This document shows, piece after piece, positions 14,380-26,053 of a stretch of DNA of 64,000 nt. How positions within the stretch are numbered: the first letter of the stretch is position 1; each line of letters starts with the position of its first letter. Under the pieces are notes generated by a model. It did not search any database and had not been told where the DNA came from. It saw nothing but the letters and a program-made list of their open reading frames with translations. The stretch is from Takakia lepidozioides (lineage: Eukaryota; Streptophyta; Takakiopsida; Takakiales; Takakiaceae), in NCBI GenBank assembly GCA_030704615.1, contig CM060734.1, forward strand, positions 59,536,042 to 59,600,041, in the 5' to 3' direction. Made by a program: the position numbers and the translations under genes.

Positions 14380-15610
14380 GAGCAGAGCTGACCACCATCA
14401 AATCTTCTGATGAAGTTTGGTTTCTTCAGCCATTTGTCTGGCTGTGTCTTTGATCTAGGTAGTCAATGCTTTGAAGTCAAGACCTCTCTTTACCTCTTGA
14501 CTTTCTCACAAGATCCAAAGATATTGGAACGGTGTCAAAGTGATTTTTTTGTTGTTTGCAATCAACTATCATGACTGGCATCCTGATGAGAGAAGTGGTC
14601 TCCTGTAGAAGGTATGATGGTGTTGAATATGAGATACAACCACATGTTTACAGATGAGTTCCAGTGAGCATGTGTATGGTACAATCATATCTCCGATGGC
14701 TAAGAGAAGGGCCAATGATATTCGTGACCAAGAAAAGACTCTTCAGCACAAGTTGCTACATCACAATGTAGATTTATTGCGATCATGCTGCTGCTCCTGT
14801 ATGGAGAAATTCCTGAACCAGACTCTGTGAGAAGATGAATAATAGCCTGATGAGCTTAGTCAAGTTTGTAGCTTAGTCTATGAACAGACAAACGTTTATC
14901 CTTAGTGATCCTCTTCTGGAGGGGTAGAAGCAAACAGTTAAGTCACACCGACTGTTGCCTTACACAATTCCACCATTTCTGTGGTGGTGTCTTTGATGTA
15001 GGTCTGAACTCAAGGTGCTAGAAGTCATATTATCTGAGGAGGTACAAGCTATATTTCAGATTGCAAGTATCCCACACCACTCAAATGGAATGCCACAACA
15101 CTATAACACAGACACTCAACAGAGGGTGTCAACAGTAATTATTTCAAGCACCTGAACAGATTCTCATTAGTGTCTGCGGGGTGATATATCCCCAGTCAAA
15201 TGCCCACATCCAGGAAACCCTACACTATACACATAGTAAGGAGGTCTAAGGATATTGGAATGGTGTTGCAATGGTTTTTGTTGAACTTGCAATCAGTAGA
15301 GATCATGACAAACACCTGATTTGCATAACAGTATCGTGTAGAAAAATATGCGTGTAAGATGGTGTTTACTGAGACAAGAGATGCTATAGATGCCCTTCCT
15401 ACAGCTCAAATCACCACCCGCCATGTTTATGATACAAATCAATTCTTCGCTGGCTAAGAGAAGGGCCAAGATGGCAAAGAACCAAAGATGCAGAGAGAAG
15501 AACTCTTCAGCGGAAGCTGCTACATCATGATGTAGATTCCACCTATTCACAATCATTCTGCTGCTCCTGTATGAGAAACTCCTACCGACCAAACTGTCTG
15601 CGAGCAGACC
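14380..15610. repeat. Diverged direct duplication in intergenic DNA
   Basis: Two stretches (about 14380-14840 and 14970-15610) share colinear blocks: a GTGTCTTTGAT block, a GATATTGGAA.GGTGT block followed by TTGCAATCA, GCTAAGAGAAGGGCCAA, GCTACATCA.GATGTAGATT, and TGCTGCTCCTGTATG. They differ by many substitutions and indels, so the duplication is old. No coding capacity is apparent and no terminal repeats were recognised. Edges are approximate. Confidence 0.6.
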
Positions 15611-15732
15611 CTGACCTGCCTAGTGGAGAATTGTAGCTGATCTACAGACAATTGTGGCAAACAAATGTTTTTCCTTCCCCAAAGGATTGGAAGAGGCCTG
15701 ACCAACCTTCCCAAAGACTGCCAACACGATGC

Positions 15733-16335
15733 CTAGGATAACCTTGGACACTTGTTGTCACTCTGGTGGCTAATAACACTTGCGAGATCCTTCCGCTTCA
15801 TATTCTCCCTTGTAGCAACTCTTGAGGAATCCTGCCCGTTGCGCCCCAATTCCAATTCTTGCAGAGGCAGGTCTGGGAGGAGGTCAGTCTTCTCAGACGA
15901 CCACCTGCGGCACTTCTTGTCGTAGTGGGCGTGAGCACCTGCAACAAAACCCTCTTGCCGTCGCTTTCGACTCTCTCTTGTCGGAGACTCGAAGCTGTAG
16001 TCTTGGAGGGGCAAATCTTCGCCGTAAACCCTTTTGATTTCGCTAGAACGCATATTCATGAGGCTTCGGAGGCGATCAGGCATGTCGTGGATGTGCAAAT
16101 CTCCTAGATCCCAATAGCACCTGGGGTTTGGCTCAAACGACCAATATGCCATCAAGCCGATTCCGTATACGCCGAGAGTAAGTACCTGTGCAAAAGAGAT
16201 GATGCCTGTGCACAATACGATCCAAACCTGTATAACAACAGAAACCCTCTGCGGATAAAATCCTGGAGCGCCACCAGAACCCAACAGAGATCTTGACGCT
16301 CCTTCTTCTTCCCCCCACACGATGCCAATCTCCAC
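15733..16335 (-). CDS. Hypothetical ORF with one hydrophobic segment (uncertain)
   Basis: A 200-codon open frame without a recognised family. Near its N-terminus it has a hydrophobic run (VWIVLCTGIISFAQVLTL and on) that could be a membrane segment; the rest is charged and ends in KCPRLS. It opens with GTG and has no ATG before the hydrophobic part. An AG just upstream of GTTTGGATC (near 16229) could be a splice acceptor, so this may be a 3' exon of a spliced gene. It may equally be a chance frame; codon content does not settle it. Confidence 0.3.
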   Translation of the reverse strand: MEIGIVWGEEEGASRSLLGSGGAPGFYPQRVSVVIQVWIVLCTGIISFAQVLTLGVYGIGLMAYWSFEPNPRCYWDLGDLHIHDMPDRLRSLMNMRSSEIKRVYGEDLPLQDYSFESPTRESRKRRQEGFVAGAHAHYDKKCRRWSSEKTDLLPDLPLQELELGRNGQDSSRVATRENMKRKDLASVISHQSDNKCPRLS

Positions 16336-17740
16336 TCATATAAATAGTCGAACCTGCCTCTACCTTTTCATCCACCTGCATTCTCGAGCTTCTTTTTGTC
16401 TCGATGCTCGAGCTTTTGGCCACGTTGTCCAAGGAAATTGTCTAATAAAAGTTTTGCTTGCACTTTTACATTCCACTGCGTGGTAAAGTCCTCGAGACCG
16501 TGGGTGTGGAATAGACCGGTCTTAGGCAGAGACAGGTAGGCCTCACTCATTCCAGGATAAGAAGGGCGTCATACGCCAACCAAGCCCTTGCAATTCAAAT
16601 GACTCGTGGTAGCTGCCTGGAAGGTGTGGGCAGCACCACTTCATCGCCCTCCAACTGACCATATCTCCATGACACCGGGGACTATTCCACACACAATTCC
16701 GACTCTCATGCCAAAGGAAATCATGTTATTCTCCCTAAACTTTGTTTCATGACAAAACAGACTTCAATCTGCCTGTAAATGATAGTCACAGAGACTGCAC
16801 ACGACCTATCTACAGCTGCACATTCGCTCATGCTAACTTAGAGAAAGTCAATAAGAAGGCGGGCTTGAAACGTTCAACGTCATCTGGAGAAATGTCTGCC
16901 GAGTCCCTTCAAGTGTATTTTCGCATCAATTGCAAAACGGTAACGTCCGATCTGTCGAAGGCAGTGTTCATAAACTACATGCGAACTTTCTCAAATCTGC
17001 ACGTGAAGTTGTGCTCCCCCACAAAACTCTAGTATTTCCTGCGTCTGCCCTCTTGGGCTGCCTGCATGGCAGTCTCAGACCTCAAAATAAATCTGGCCCT
17101 GGAGGTTAGCAGGGGCGATATTCGTAGTCTTGGTTTCTCTTCGTCCGCTAATGGGCGTCTTCCCTGTTGCGGTAACACCTTTCAGGTCAGGATAATTGAT
17201 GCCCAATCTGCACATTGTAAAACTCCTTAAGCTCTCTCCCTGTGGGCATGTAGCTTCAATGGTGTCTGCATACCAAGCTTTTCTGGTTCTTACATGCTCC
17301 TGTGCGTAGCCTGCAGTTCCATGGATTTGGACAGATAATTTGCAGATCCCGCTAGTGGGCCACTCTGCTGAATTAGGCTACTCAAACCAGATTCTCCCTT
17401 CTCTCGGAAATTCGGAAATGGACAGGCAAATAGCAAGAATTCTGCGAGAGAGGACAAGAGGGCGGCTGTAAGTGGAAGATTACCAAGGGGATCCTCCCTA
17501 CAGCCTCTTCTATCTCGGATGTAAATGTCATGTGTAACTCCTGCTCGCTGGGCTGTGGGCACATAGTGCAAGACTGTGTTGTTGACGGTTCCCTGCCTTG
17601 CACAGTGTAAGACAAGCGCTTGATGTCACGAGTTGTGAAGAACAGGGTGGTTATGCTGCGAGCACGAAGAAGAGTCCAAGATGAGCACAATCCACGGTTA
17701 TAGGGGTCATAGGTTTGCAAACTGAACTATAGATCATAGG
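16336..17740. other. No feature recognised
   Basis: This stretch holds short unsupported frames only. It ends where the roughly 105 bp satellite begins. I see no tRNA, LTR end or transposon protein in it. Confidence 0.4.
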
Positions 17741-17932
17741 CAGACATACTAGGCTACTGTTGCTTTGTCACTTATACTAGGGTAGCCTGTGCCGTTGGCC
17801 CAAGCACTGTGAAGTCCAAGTGCAATCCCTTATGTATCCAAGTGCGTCTCCTATGTGGAGGCCAAACCGCGACCACTAGGTAGCCTCTGCTGTTGGCCCA
17901 AGGGTCCAATGTCATCTAAGTCCAAATGCATT

Positions 17933-18228
17933 TTTTTTCCACATAGCCTACGACCAGATTTGAACCGGAGCCTTTCCCTTGATATCTCTCCTCTCGAGGC
18001 TCCAACCATTATCCCAGGAATTCCCACTTTGCTATTTTTCGGGAATTTCCAGCGACCCGTACTTGAGATTTCACACCGCAGGTCCAAAAATCATGAGACC
18101 AAGCCCGTGCACCCCTCCTCGTCGAGGGCTTTCCAATGGTACCAAGCACCAGGGGGCTGGGGCCTCGCGGTTGGGGACATCTCAAATCTACAAAACAAAA
18201 CAAACGTCTCGTTTCATATATTGACTAG
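17933..18228 (-). mobile_element. Poly(A)-tailed retroposon-like repeat, copy 1
   Basis: An insertion in the satellite of about 300 bp. On the minus strand it starts near a CAATATATGAAACGAGACG block, runs through GGGGTGCACGGGCTTGGTCT, and ends with GGTTCAAATCTGGTCGTAGG followed by an A-run (plus-strand T-run at 17932-17939). The GGTTCAAATC element resembles a tRNA T-arm/B box, which would fit a SINE-like origin (inference). The same sequence recurs at 20345-20670 and 21486-21795. Confidence 0.6.
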
Positions 18229-19122
18229 GGTAGCCTCTGCCGTTGGCCCAAGTGTCTAGGGTCATGTAAGCCCAAGTGCAATCTCCTATGCATTCAATTG
18301 TGTCTCCTATGTCTAGGCCCAAGTATGACCTCAAGGGTAGCCTGTGCCGTTGGCCCAAGTGTCGAATGTCATCTAAGTCCAAGTGCAATCCCCTATGTAT
18401 TCAAGTGCGTCTCCTATGTTGATGCCCAAATGCGACCTCTAGGGTAGCATGTGCCATTGGCCCAAGTGTCCAGTGTCATCTAAGCCCAAGTGTAAGAACT
18501 TCTATATATCCCAATGTGTCTCCTATGTGGAGGCCCAAGTGCGACCTCTAGTGTAGCCTATGCCGTTGGCCCATGTGTGCGACCTCTAGTGTAGCCTATG
18601 TCGTTGGCCCATGTGACGTGAAGAATTGAAACCTACGACCAAGTGCAATTTCCTATGTATCCAAGTGCGACCTCTAGAGTAGCATGTGCCGTTGGCCCAA
18701 GTGTCCAGTGTCATCTAAGCCCAAGTGCAATCTCTTATGTATCCAAAGGCATCTCCCATGCGCGCCTCCCATGTCGTGCAATCTCCTATGTATCCAAGTA
18801 CGTCTCCCATGTCAAGGCCCAATTAATTTTTTTCCATGAATTAATATATCCTATCATTATTGACACTAGGGTAGCCTATGCCGTTGGCCCAAGTGTCCAA
18901 TGTATCTAAGTCCAAGTGCATCAATATATGAAGCAAACCATATCTAATCAATTTTTTTTCTACAGAGCCTACTACGACCAGATTTGAACCAGAGACCTTT
19001 GCCTTGATATCTCTCATGCCGAGGCTCCAACTATTGTCCTAGGAATGCCCATTTTGCAATCCCCTATGTATGCAAGTGCGTCGTCTCATATGTCGAGGCC
19101 CAAGTGCGACCTCTAGGGTAGC

Positions 19123-19309
19123 TGATAACTAGCATGTAGCCCAGTGGTAATGGGCACATACCACGTTGGATGTGGTTGTGGGTTCAAACCACGGTCTGGT
19201 ATGTCATGAAGGTGTCCACCTTTCAGCTGGAAGGCAGTAGCCTTTGTGGTGAAGAGACACAATAATTTACATTCCCTTCGGGAGGCGTCTATATTTATAT
19301 ATTTATTTG
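19123..19309 (+). mobile_element. tRNA-derived SINE with 11 bp target-site duplication
   Basis: A 187 bp insertion in the satellite. It has a pol III A box (TGTAGCCCAGTGG at 19135-19147) and B box (GGTTCAAACC at 19181-19190) spaced as in tRNA genes, and an A/T-rich 3' end. The satellite motif TCTAGGGTAGC is present on both sides (19112-19122 and 19310-19320), an exact 11 bp duplication as expected for LINE-machinery insertion. The part downstream of the B box (to about 19280) is the tRNA-unrelated body. It is not a tRNA gene: no cloverleaf can be closed. Confidence 0.85.
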
Positions 19310-20344
19310 TCTAGGGTAGCCTCTGCCGTCTAATGTCATCTAAGTCCAAATGCATTATCTAGGGTAGCATCTGGGCCGTTGGCCCAAGTGTCCAGTGTCA
19401 TCTTAAGTCCAAGTGCAATCCCTATGTATCCAAGTGCGTCTCCTATGTCGAGGCCCAAGTGCGACTTATAGGGTAGTATGTGCCGTTGGCCCAAGTGTCG
19501 AGTGTCATCTAAGTCCAAGTGCAATTTTCTATGTATCCAAAGACCCTCATGTTTGGGAGATCTAGGCCTAGGGTAGCATGTGCCATTGGCCCATGGGTGA
19601 AGAATTGAAATCGAAGCCCAAGTCATGCAATCTCCTATGTATCCAAGTGCTTCTCCTATGTCGAGGCCCAAATGCGAACTCTAGGATAGCCTGTGTAGTT
19701 GGCCCAAGTGTCCAGTGTCATCTATGTCCAAGTGCAACCCCCCATGTATCCAGAGACCCCACTATTTGGGGGATCTAGGGTAGCGGCCTCGGCCATTGGC
19801 CTATCTTGTGTGAAGAATTGAGATCTAAGCCCAAGTGCAATCTCCTATGTATCCATATGCGTCTCCCATGTAGAGGCCCAAATGCGACCTTAATTGTCCA
19901 ATGTCACCTAAGCCCAAGTGCAATCCCAAAGCCCACTTTGCTATTTTTGCAATCTCCCCTCTCGAGCTTCATATATTGATATATCCACTCTACTATTTTT
20001 CGCGAATTTCTAGCGACCAAAAGTACTTGAAATTCCAAATCTGCCAGGTGAAGAGCCAATCATTGCTCTAGGAAAAGCCCATTTTGCTATTTTTGCAAAT
20101 TTCCAACGACGAAAAGTACTTGAAATTCGACATATCTCACACCGTAGGTCCAAAAATCATGAGACCAAGCCACTGCACCCCTCCTCATCAAGGGCTTTCC
20201 AACGGCACCAAGCACCGGGGCTAGGGCCCCACGGTTTGGGAGATCTCAACGATGCTACAAACAAACAAACAAACAAACGTCTTGCTTCATATATTGCTCA
20301 TATGTATCCAAGTGCTTCGCCTATGTCGACCTCTAGGATAGCTT

Positions 20345-20670
20345 GTTTATTCCACGGAGCCTACGACCAGATTTGAACCGGAGACCTTTCCCTTGATATA
20401 TCTCCCGTCGAGGCTCCAACCATTCTCCCAGGAATCCCCACTTTGCTATTTTTGCTATTTTTGGTGAGTTTCTAGCGACCCAAAGTACTTGAAATACACA
20501 TCTCCCACACCGCAGGTCCAAAGTTGTGAGACCAAGCCCGTGCACCCCTCCTCGTCGAGGCTTTCCAACGGTACCAAGCACCAGTGCCAGGGCCTCGCGG
20601 TTTGGGACATCTCAACGCTACAAAACAAAACAAAACAAACAAACAAATGTCTCGATTCGGATATTGACTA
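20345..20670 (-). mobile_element. Poly(A)-tailed retroposon-like repeat, copy 2
   Basis: Same repeat as 17933-18228 in the same orientation, with a short T-run left end, the GGTTCAAATCTGGTCGTAGG block, and a right end with a (CAAA)n-like tract before satellite sequence resumes at GACTAGGGTAGCC. Another partly rearranged copy lies around 19935-20290, and a 5'-truncated remnant around 18950-19057. Confidence 0.6.
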
Positions 20671-21485
20671 GGGTAGCCTGTGCCACGGCCCAAGTGTCCA
20701 GTGTCATCTAACAATCCCTTATGTATCCTAGTGCGTCTCTCCTATGTGGAGGCCCAAATGTGACCTCTAGGGTAGCCTGTGCCGTTGGCACAAGTGTCCA
20801 ATGTCATCTAAGCCCAAGTGCAATCTCTTATGTATCCAAGTACATCTCGTATGTCTAGGCCCAAGTATGACCTCTAGGGAAGCCTCTGCCGTTGGCCCAA
20901 GTGTCCAGTGTCATCTAAGTCCAAGTGCATCTCCTATGTCGAGGCCCAAATGCGACCTCTAGGGTAGCGTGTGTCGTTGGCCCAAGTGTCCACTGTCATC
21001 TAAGCCCAAGTCCAATCTCCTATGTATCCAAGTGCGTCTCCTATGTCGAGGCCCAAGTGCAACCTCTAGGCCCTAGGGTAGCCTATGTCGTTGGCCCAAG
21101 TGTCTAGTGTCATCTAAGTGTCATCTAAGCCCAATTGTAAGATTTTTCTATGTATCCCAGTGCATCCTCTATGTCGAGGCCCAAGTGCGACCTCTGGGGT
21201 AGCATGTGCCTTTGGCCCATGTGTGTGAAAAATTGAAATCTAAGACCAAGTACAATTTCATATGTATAGGGTAGCCTGTGCATTTGGCCCATGTGTATGA
21301 AAAATTGAAATCTAAGACCAAGTACAATTTCATATGTATAGGGTAGCCTGTGCGGTTGGCCCAAGTGTCTAGTGTCATCTATGTCCAAGTGCAATTACCT
21401 ATGTATCATGCGTCTCCTATGTCGAGGCCCAAATGCAACCTCTAGGGTAGCCTTTGCCGTTGGCCAAAGTGTCCAATGTCATCTA

Positions 21486-21795
21486 AGTTTTTTTCCACAG
21501 AGCCTACGACCAGATTTGAATTGGAGACCTTTGCCTTGATATCTCTCCCGTCGAGGCTCCAACCATTGTCCCAAGAATGCCCACATTGCCATTTTTGCTA
21601 TTTTTGTGAATTTCCAGCGACCAAAAGTAATTGGAATTCCGTATCTCCCACACCGCAGGTCCAAAAATCATGAGACCAAGCCGGTGCACCCCTCCTCGTC
21701 AAGGGCTTTCCAACGGTACCAAGCACCAGCGCCAGGGCCTCGCGGTTTGGGACATCTCAACGCTACAAAACAAACGTTTCGATTTATATATTGAT
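21486..21795 (-). mobile_element. Poly(A)-tailed retroposon-like repeat, copy 3
   Basis: Third well-preserved copy of the roughly 310 bp repeat, same orientation and same internal blocks as the copies at 17933 and 20345. The B-box-like block here reads ATTCAAATCTGGTCGTAGG, so one base differs from the others. Confidence 0.6.
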
Positions 21796-21836
21796 GTCTC
21801 ATGTCTCTAGGGTAGCCTGTGCCGTTGGCCCAAGTG

Positions 21837-21967
21837 TCTGTCGTGCGCATACATATCGCTACACAACTACATCGCTGTCCAAAACCACACAACACATGTG
21901 CACACCAAACACTAGTCTATCACTAGTGCACCACTAGTGCACCACTAGGCTGCCACTAGTCCATCAC
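21837..21967 (-). repeat. LTR remnant of the truncated gypsy copy
   Basis: On the minus strand this starts TGTGATGGACTAG, preceded by a purine-rich GGGGGGCGAT tract (polypurine tract position). It runs to GCGATATGTATGCGCACGAC, shared with the LTR at 54275-54705. It stops abruptly at satellite sequence, so only about 131 bp of the LTR remain. Confidence 0.6.
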
Positions 21968-22384
21968 AATCGCCCCCCTAGCTGGCGCTTAGGTCCTTCT
22001 AAGTCCAGGTAGCCACAAGATGTGATAGTGGCCATAGCCTCACTAAGTCCTCCACCACTGTCCCTACTACAGTCAAACTGGATAGATCAAGAGGTCGGGT
22101 ACAAGAGTTGCCCCATCATTAGTCGTCATCTTGCAACCTGTGAACTTGAACCTGAGATCTCGGGTATGGACTCCTATGAGCTTGGCCTCCTATGTCTTGT
22201 TACTTGGCACTAGTAATATCCACTGCCACTATCCCAAGCAGTGTGGACAAAACCAATCTTCATCAGGAACCCTCTCAAGAGGTGGTGTCAAGCATCCTAT
22301 GTGCCAACCTCTTGAGCATCAATCATACACCAGCATAGTGACGGCACCACAAGCATGCCCATATAGCATGCAACACAACCCTGC

Positions 22385-23730
22385 GTCGGGATGGCATGCA
22401 TCTGCCTTTTTGTGTATCTTGGCATCGAGAGGTCAGGTTGGACCTACAACAAGGATGACTGTAGACAGAGTGTCTGAGGACCCTTAGGCTAGTGGTGAGC
22501 CAGGTGGTGCCAGAGATATACATGAGGATTCGGTTGTGTTGGACTATCTCCGCACTGGAGACACGACAACTGTGTGACTACCAAGGAGAGGGATTGGATC
22601 TTGCAACGAGCCAAGAGGTTCAAGTGGGAGGGGATACACCTACTTCGAGTGTGGGAGGATGGTTGGGTGAGGATTGTGCCTCACCCAACACAGCGTGCAT
22701 GGTTAGTGCGGCATGCCCATGAGGAGTTGGGGCATTTTGGAGTGCGACGCACTCATAGTTTAGTGTAGGGGCAGTATTGGTGGCGTGGTATGCACACAGA
22801 GGTGCAACAGTTCGTGGCTTGGTGCATGGTGTGTGACAGGGTGCGTGCTTCATTCAACGCCCCTACACCATAGATTCATCCATTACCTATCATGGGATTG
22901 GGCTACAGGTGGAGTCTTGACTTCGCAGGGCCTTTGCCACTGACGATGTGTCACCACAGATATGTGTTGGTGATGGTGAAGCACTTCTCCAAGTGGATTG
23001 AGTTGGTTCCATTGCCTGACAAGGCTAGTGAGGGGGCTGCGTATGCATTCTTGGATTGTGTGCTTAGCCGATTCGCTGTTCCAGCTGAGGTACTCACGGA
23101 CCAAAGGAGAGAGTTCTTGGGGGAGTTTCAGGCTTTGTGTGATACAGCCTTGATAGACCACCGTACCACTTCTCGAGATCATCCTGAGGCTGATAGCTTG
23201 GTAGAGAGGGTTGTGCAAACAGTCAAGTGAGGCTTGCGTAAGTATGGCTTGTAGAAGGGACACTTGTAATATTGGGACCTTCAGCTATCTTGGTTGGTCA
23301 TGGGCTACAGGTTTAGCAAGCAAGCATCACTTGCCTCGCTCTCGCCTTATTTCTTTTTCTTTGGCCGAGAGCCAGATTTGCCTGCATCTATTCGTAGGGA
23401 GGCTGCAGTACTTGTAAACCTTGATGATCCGGATGTGTGGACACAAGCATGTGCCCAGCAGGCAGAGTTGTTCAAGAGAGTCATGCTTATGGCTTTTGAG
23501 AATTTTGCTATTGCCCAACACCGAGACACATTGAGGTATGTCACTATACGTGGAGGGGGATATCGGCCAGGTGTTCGGTGTTTCCACCCTGGGGACTATG
23601 TGTATCTGCAGCAGATAGCGCCTACGACCTTGGATGTCACAGCAGGACGTGTGATTCTAAGGGTCAGGGAGGTGTTGCCTTCAGGAGTGTTGATTCTGGA
23701 GGGTCGAGATGGCATGGTATGGAATGACCA
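22385..23730 (+). pseudogene. Inverted integrase segment of the truncated gypsy copy
   Basis: On the plus strand, opposite to the rest of this copy, the sequence encodes the zinc-binding HHCC region (HEELGHFGVRRTHS; its C-x2-C falls in an interrupted frame) and the DDE core (WSLDFAGPLPLT, EVLTDQRREFLGEF, HRTTSRDHPEADS) of a Ty3/gypsy integrase. The C-terminal part ends near LEGRDGM. Stop codons at about 22766, 22872 and 23228 break it. The catalytic string reads TDQRREF where the other copy has TDQGREF. Confidence 0.8.
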
Positions 23731-25020
23731 TGCCTCATCTCCTCATCCGTCTCACCATACCACCGAGCTCCAGTGTCATCCTGCTGGCTCGTGCATGGAT
23801 TGCGACTCAATCCATCTGCATCCCTATTGACCAAACCTAGTCGATGCACAACCTGAAAGTCATACTCTTGGAGTATAAGTGCCCACCGTGCAAGCTTCCC
23901 TATAAGCTTGTCTGACTCTATCAACCACTTGAGTGGCTGGTGAACTATGACAAGGGTGAAGAGATTGTCGTATAGATAGCACCTGAAGTGTGCCACGGCC
24001 CACACTGCAGCCAAGCACTCCCCCTCATATGAGCTATACTTAGACTCTGCAGCGTTGTTCGAGCGGCTAGCATAAGCCACTACAAACTCTCTTCCCTCAT
24101 CATCCACATGTGTGAGCACCGCTCCAAGCCCCAACATGCTCCAATCTGTATGCAGCTAAAAGGGACGCCCCCTGATAAGTCGTCTCAAGATGGGCGCCAA
24201 GGTCAATCTCGCCTTGAGCTCCTGAAAAGCTTGCTCTTGCTCATCTTCCCACTGCCACTCCTGGTCTACCTTGGTCATCTTGGTTAGAACCTTTGCAATA
24301 GCACTAAATCCCTTGACAAACCGTCTATAGTAATTTGCCAACCCCATGAAAGCTTGAACTCGGCTCACATCCATGGGGCGTGGAATCTGTGTGATGGCCT
24401 CTACCTTAGTCTGTTGCACCCCCAATCCTCCAGGTTATATCATGTGGCCCTGATACTCAATCTGGTTGTGGAAGAACTTGCACTTCCTCGGATGTAATTT
24501 CAATCCGTGCACTCTCAAGTGCTCAAACACCACCTGAAGGTGATTCTCGTGCTCCTCCACCGTAGCGCTAAAGATGATGATGTCATCTATGTAGCACCGA
24601 GCAAAGTCTACCCCTGCCAGAATCCTGTCCATGACTCTCTGGAACTCTGTAGGAGCGTTCTTAAGCCCAAATGGTAAGAACTACCACTGATATAGGCAAT
24701 CCTTCATGTGCTCATTGATCCCCCAGAATGTCGTCTTCTGCTTGTCTGCCTCCTTGATCGGCAACTGGTGATATCCGGATCGCAAGTCCAGAGTGCTAAA
24801 GACCTTGGCATGCCCAATGGTATCAAAGATCTCCTCCGGTGTGGGCATGACATACTTATCGGACTTGGTTTGACGATTTACAGGCCGGTAATCACCGCAT
24901 ATATGTCTCTCCGTCCAATTGCCATAGACATCCTTATTGGCTGGTATCACTGTGACTGAAGCATACTCTCCACCAGAGAGCTCCATCAAACCAGCCTACC
25001 AGAGATCTTGAGTCCTCATT
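23664..25020 (-). pseudogene. Reverse transcriptase-RNase H remnant of the truncated gypsy copy
   Basis: Frames on the minus strand give RT pieces (ICGDYRPVNRQTKSDKY, STLDLRSGYHQLPIKEADKQ, ARCYIDDIIIFSATVEEHE), the connection (LANYYRRFVKGFSAIAKVL) and RNase H (YASRSNNAAESKYSSYEGE, ARWALILQEYDFQVVHR). Several in-frame stops and frame changes show it is inactive. The catalytic YIDD box is intact. Confidence 0.85.
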
Positions 25021-25205
25021 TGAATCAAAGACCTCTCCATGTCACTGTATCTACAGGGTCTCCGAAAGATTGGCGTGTCCGTGGCCAACTCAATACGAAT
25101 CTCCTGACCTTTCAGTGCTTCCAAATCCTTGAAACTGAAGGCAAAGCAATTCCTGTAAGCCGTCAGAAACCACCGTATACGTCGTCTCTATCCTCTAGTG
25201 ACGAG

Positions 25206-26053
25206 GTTTACTATTTCATGAGCAGAAACCATGAGCCATGAGCCATGAGCCGCATGAGCCGCATGAGCGGTGAGCCGAAGTCTAAGATACGCGGATTTCA
25301 TGAGCGGACTCCTCCAAATTTGGAAATGCGGCAGATTAAACAAGTATTAAAATAATAGTTTTTTATTTGACCTTGCCGTTTTTGGACGTTCCAGATCATG
25401 TAATGCGGCGAAGATATGTCGTCAGTAACAAGTCCGCTCATGGTTTTATAGATCCGCTCATGGAAATAAGTGACCGTGCAACGGGAAATCCAGTATACCA
25501 CTGCAAAAGGACGTCGCATACTGGCCTGTATAGAGTATTCCGCGGTTTTACATGCCTTAACATTGGAATGAAGCTGACCCTTTTGCCGCGATTGAACCAA
25601 TGGAGTCTGCACCAATACAGTCTGCAGTACTTCACAATTCTGTCTTCTTCGGGTATTCGGCGGGAAAGGTTTGCAACTGAACTGGGAAATAGGGTGCCGC
25701 ATTAGGGTTCGCACGTGCGAAATTTCGGAGCGGTTTGGTGTTGGCGAAGGCCGCCTCTGGGGGTACCTACGACGATACTTGGAAATTCGGCGCCGCATTT
25801 CCTTGTCGGAGGTCGAATGAGGAGAGCAAGTTTTCGGAAAGCAGAAAAACATGAACCCTCCAACATACAAAAATACATGCACGTGGAAACAAGTGAACGA
25901 TATAGTAATATCTTAGTTCGATCAAAACAGGTTACTGGTAGGCAAGACATATGTCGGACCTTTGTGTGGCCAGAGTCTGAGGTACTGGCAGCAGTACAGT
26001 TCTACTATCCGAAAAGGATGGGCGTACCATTGTATGTGGACCGCAAGCCAAGC
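25206..26053. other. Left flank of the MULE gene with palindrome and CATGAGC repeats
   Basis: Sequence changes abruptly at about 25205. Short CATGAGC/CATGAGCC direct repeats fill 25218-25267. An 11 bp inverted pair, CATGAGCGGAC at 25299-25309 and GTCCGCTCATG at 25432-25442, follows. One copy of the genome's GGAAAT-type palindrome sits at about 25782-25804, with a half copy near 25693. No gene is seen. These may be terminal or subterminal parts of the neighbouring element (inference). Confidence 0.45.

Larger units (their letters stand above)
17745..21836. repeat. Satellite array of about 105 bp units
   Basis: Tandem, imperfect units of roughly 100-107 bp. Each has a CTAGGGTAGCCTGTGCC block, a GTTGGCCCAAGTGTCCAGTG block, CATCTAAG.CCAAGTGCAAT, CTATGTATCCAAGTGCGTCT and CCTATGTCGAGGCCCAA. 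Units are variously truncated, and the array is interrupted by at least four copies of a longer poly(A)-tailed repeat and one SINE. Open frames crossing it (for example 17855-18259, 20333-20581) are repeat-derived and not genes. The right end abuts a gypsy LTR remnant at about 21837. Confidence 0.85.
21837..25205 (-). mobile_element. Truncated, internally inverted Ty3/gypsy copy (same family as the DNMT element)
   Basis: From right to left on the minus strand the copy has reverse transcriptase, RNase H, then an inverted integrase segment, then the 3' end and an LTR piece. It matches the element at 54275-62300 closely in order and sequence, but it is cut off at about 25205, upstream of the RT palm, so any methyltransferase region is missing. 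Stops and frameshifts break every domain. The left edge joins satellite DNA. Confidence 0.85.

Noticed and set aside
19123-19200. A tRNA gene
   Set aside because: A and B boxes are present but acceptor and anticodon stems do not close, and target duplications mark it as a SINE.
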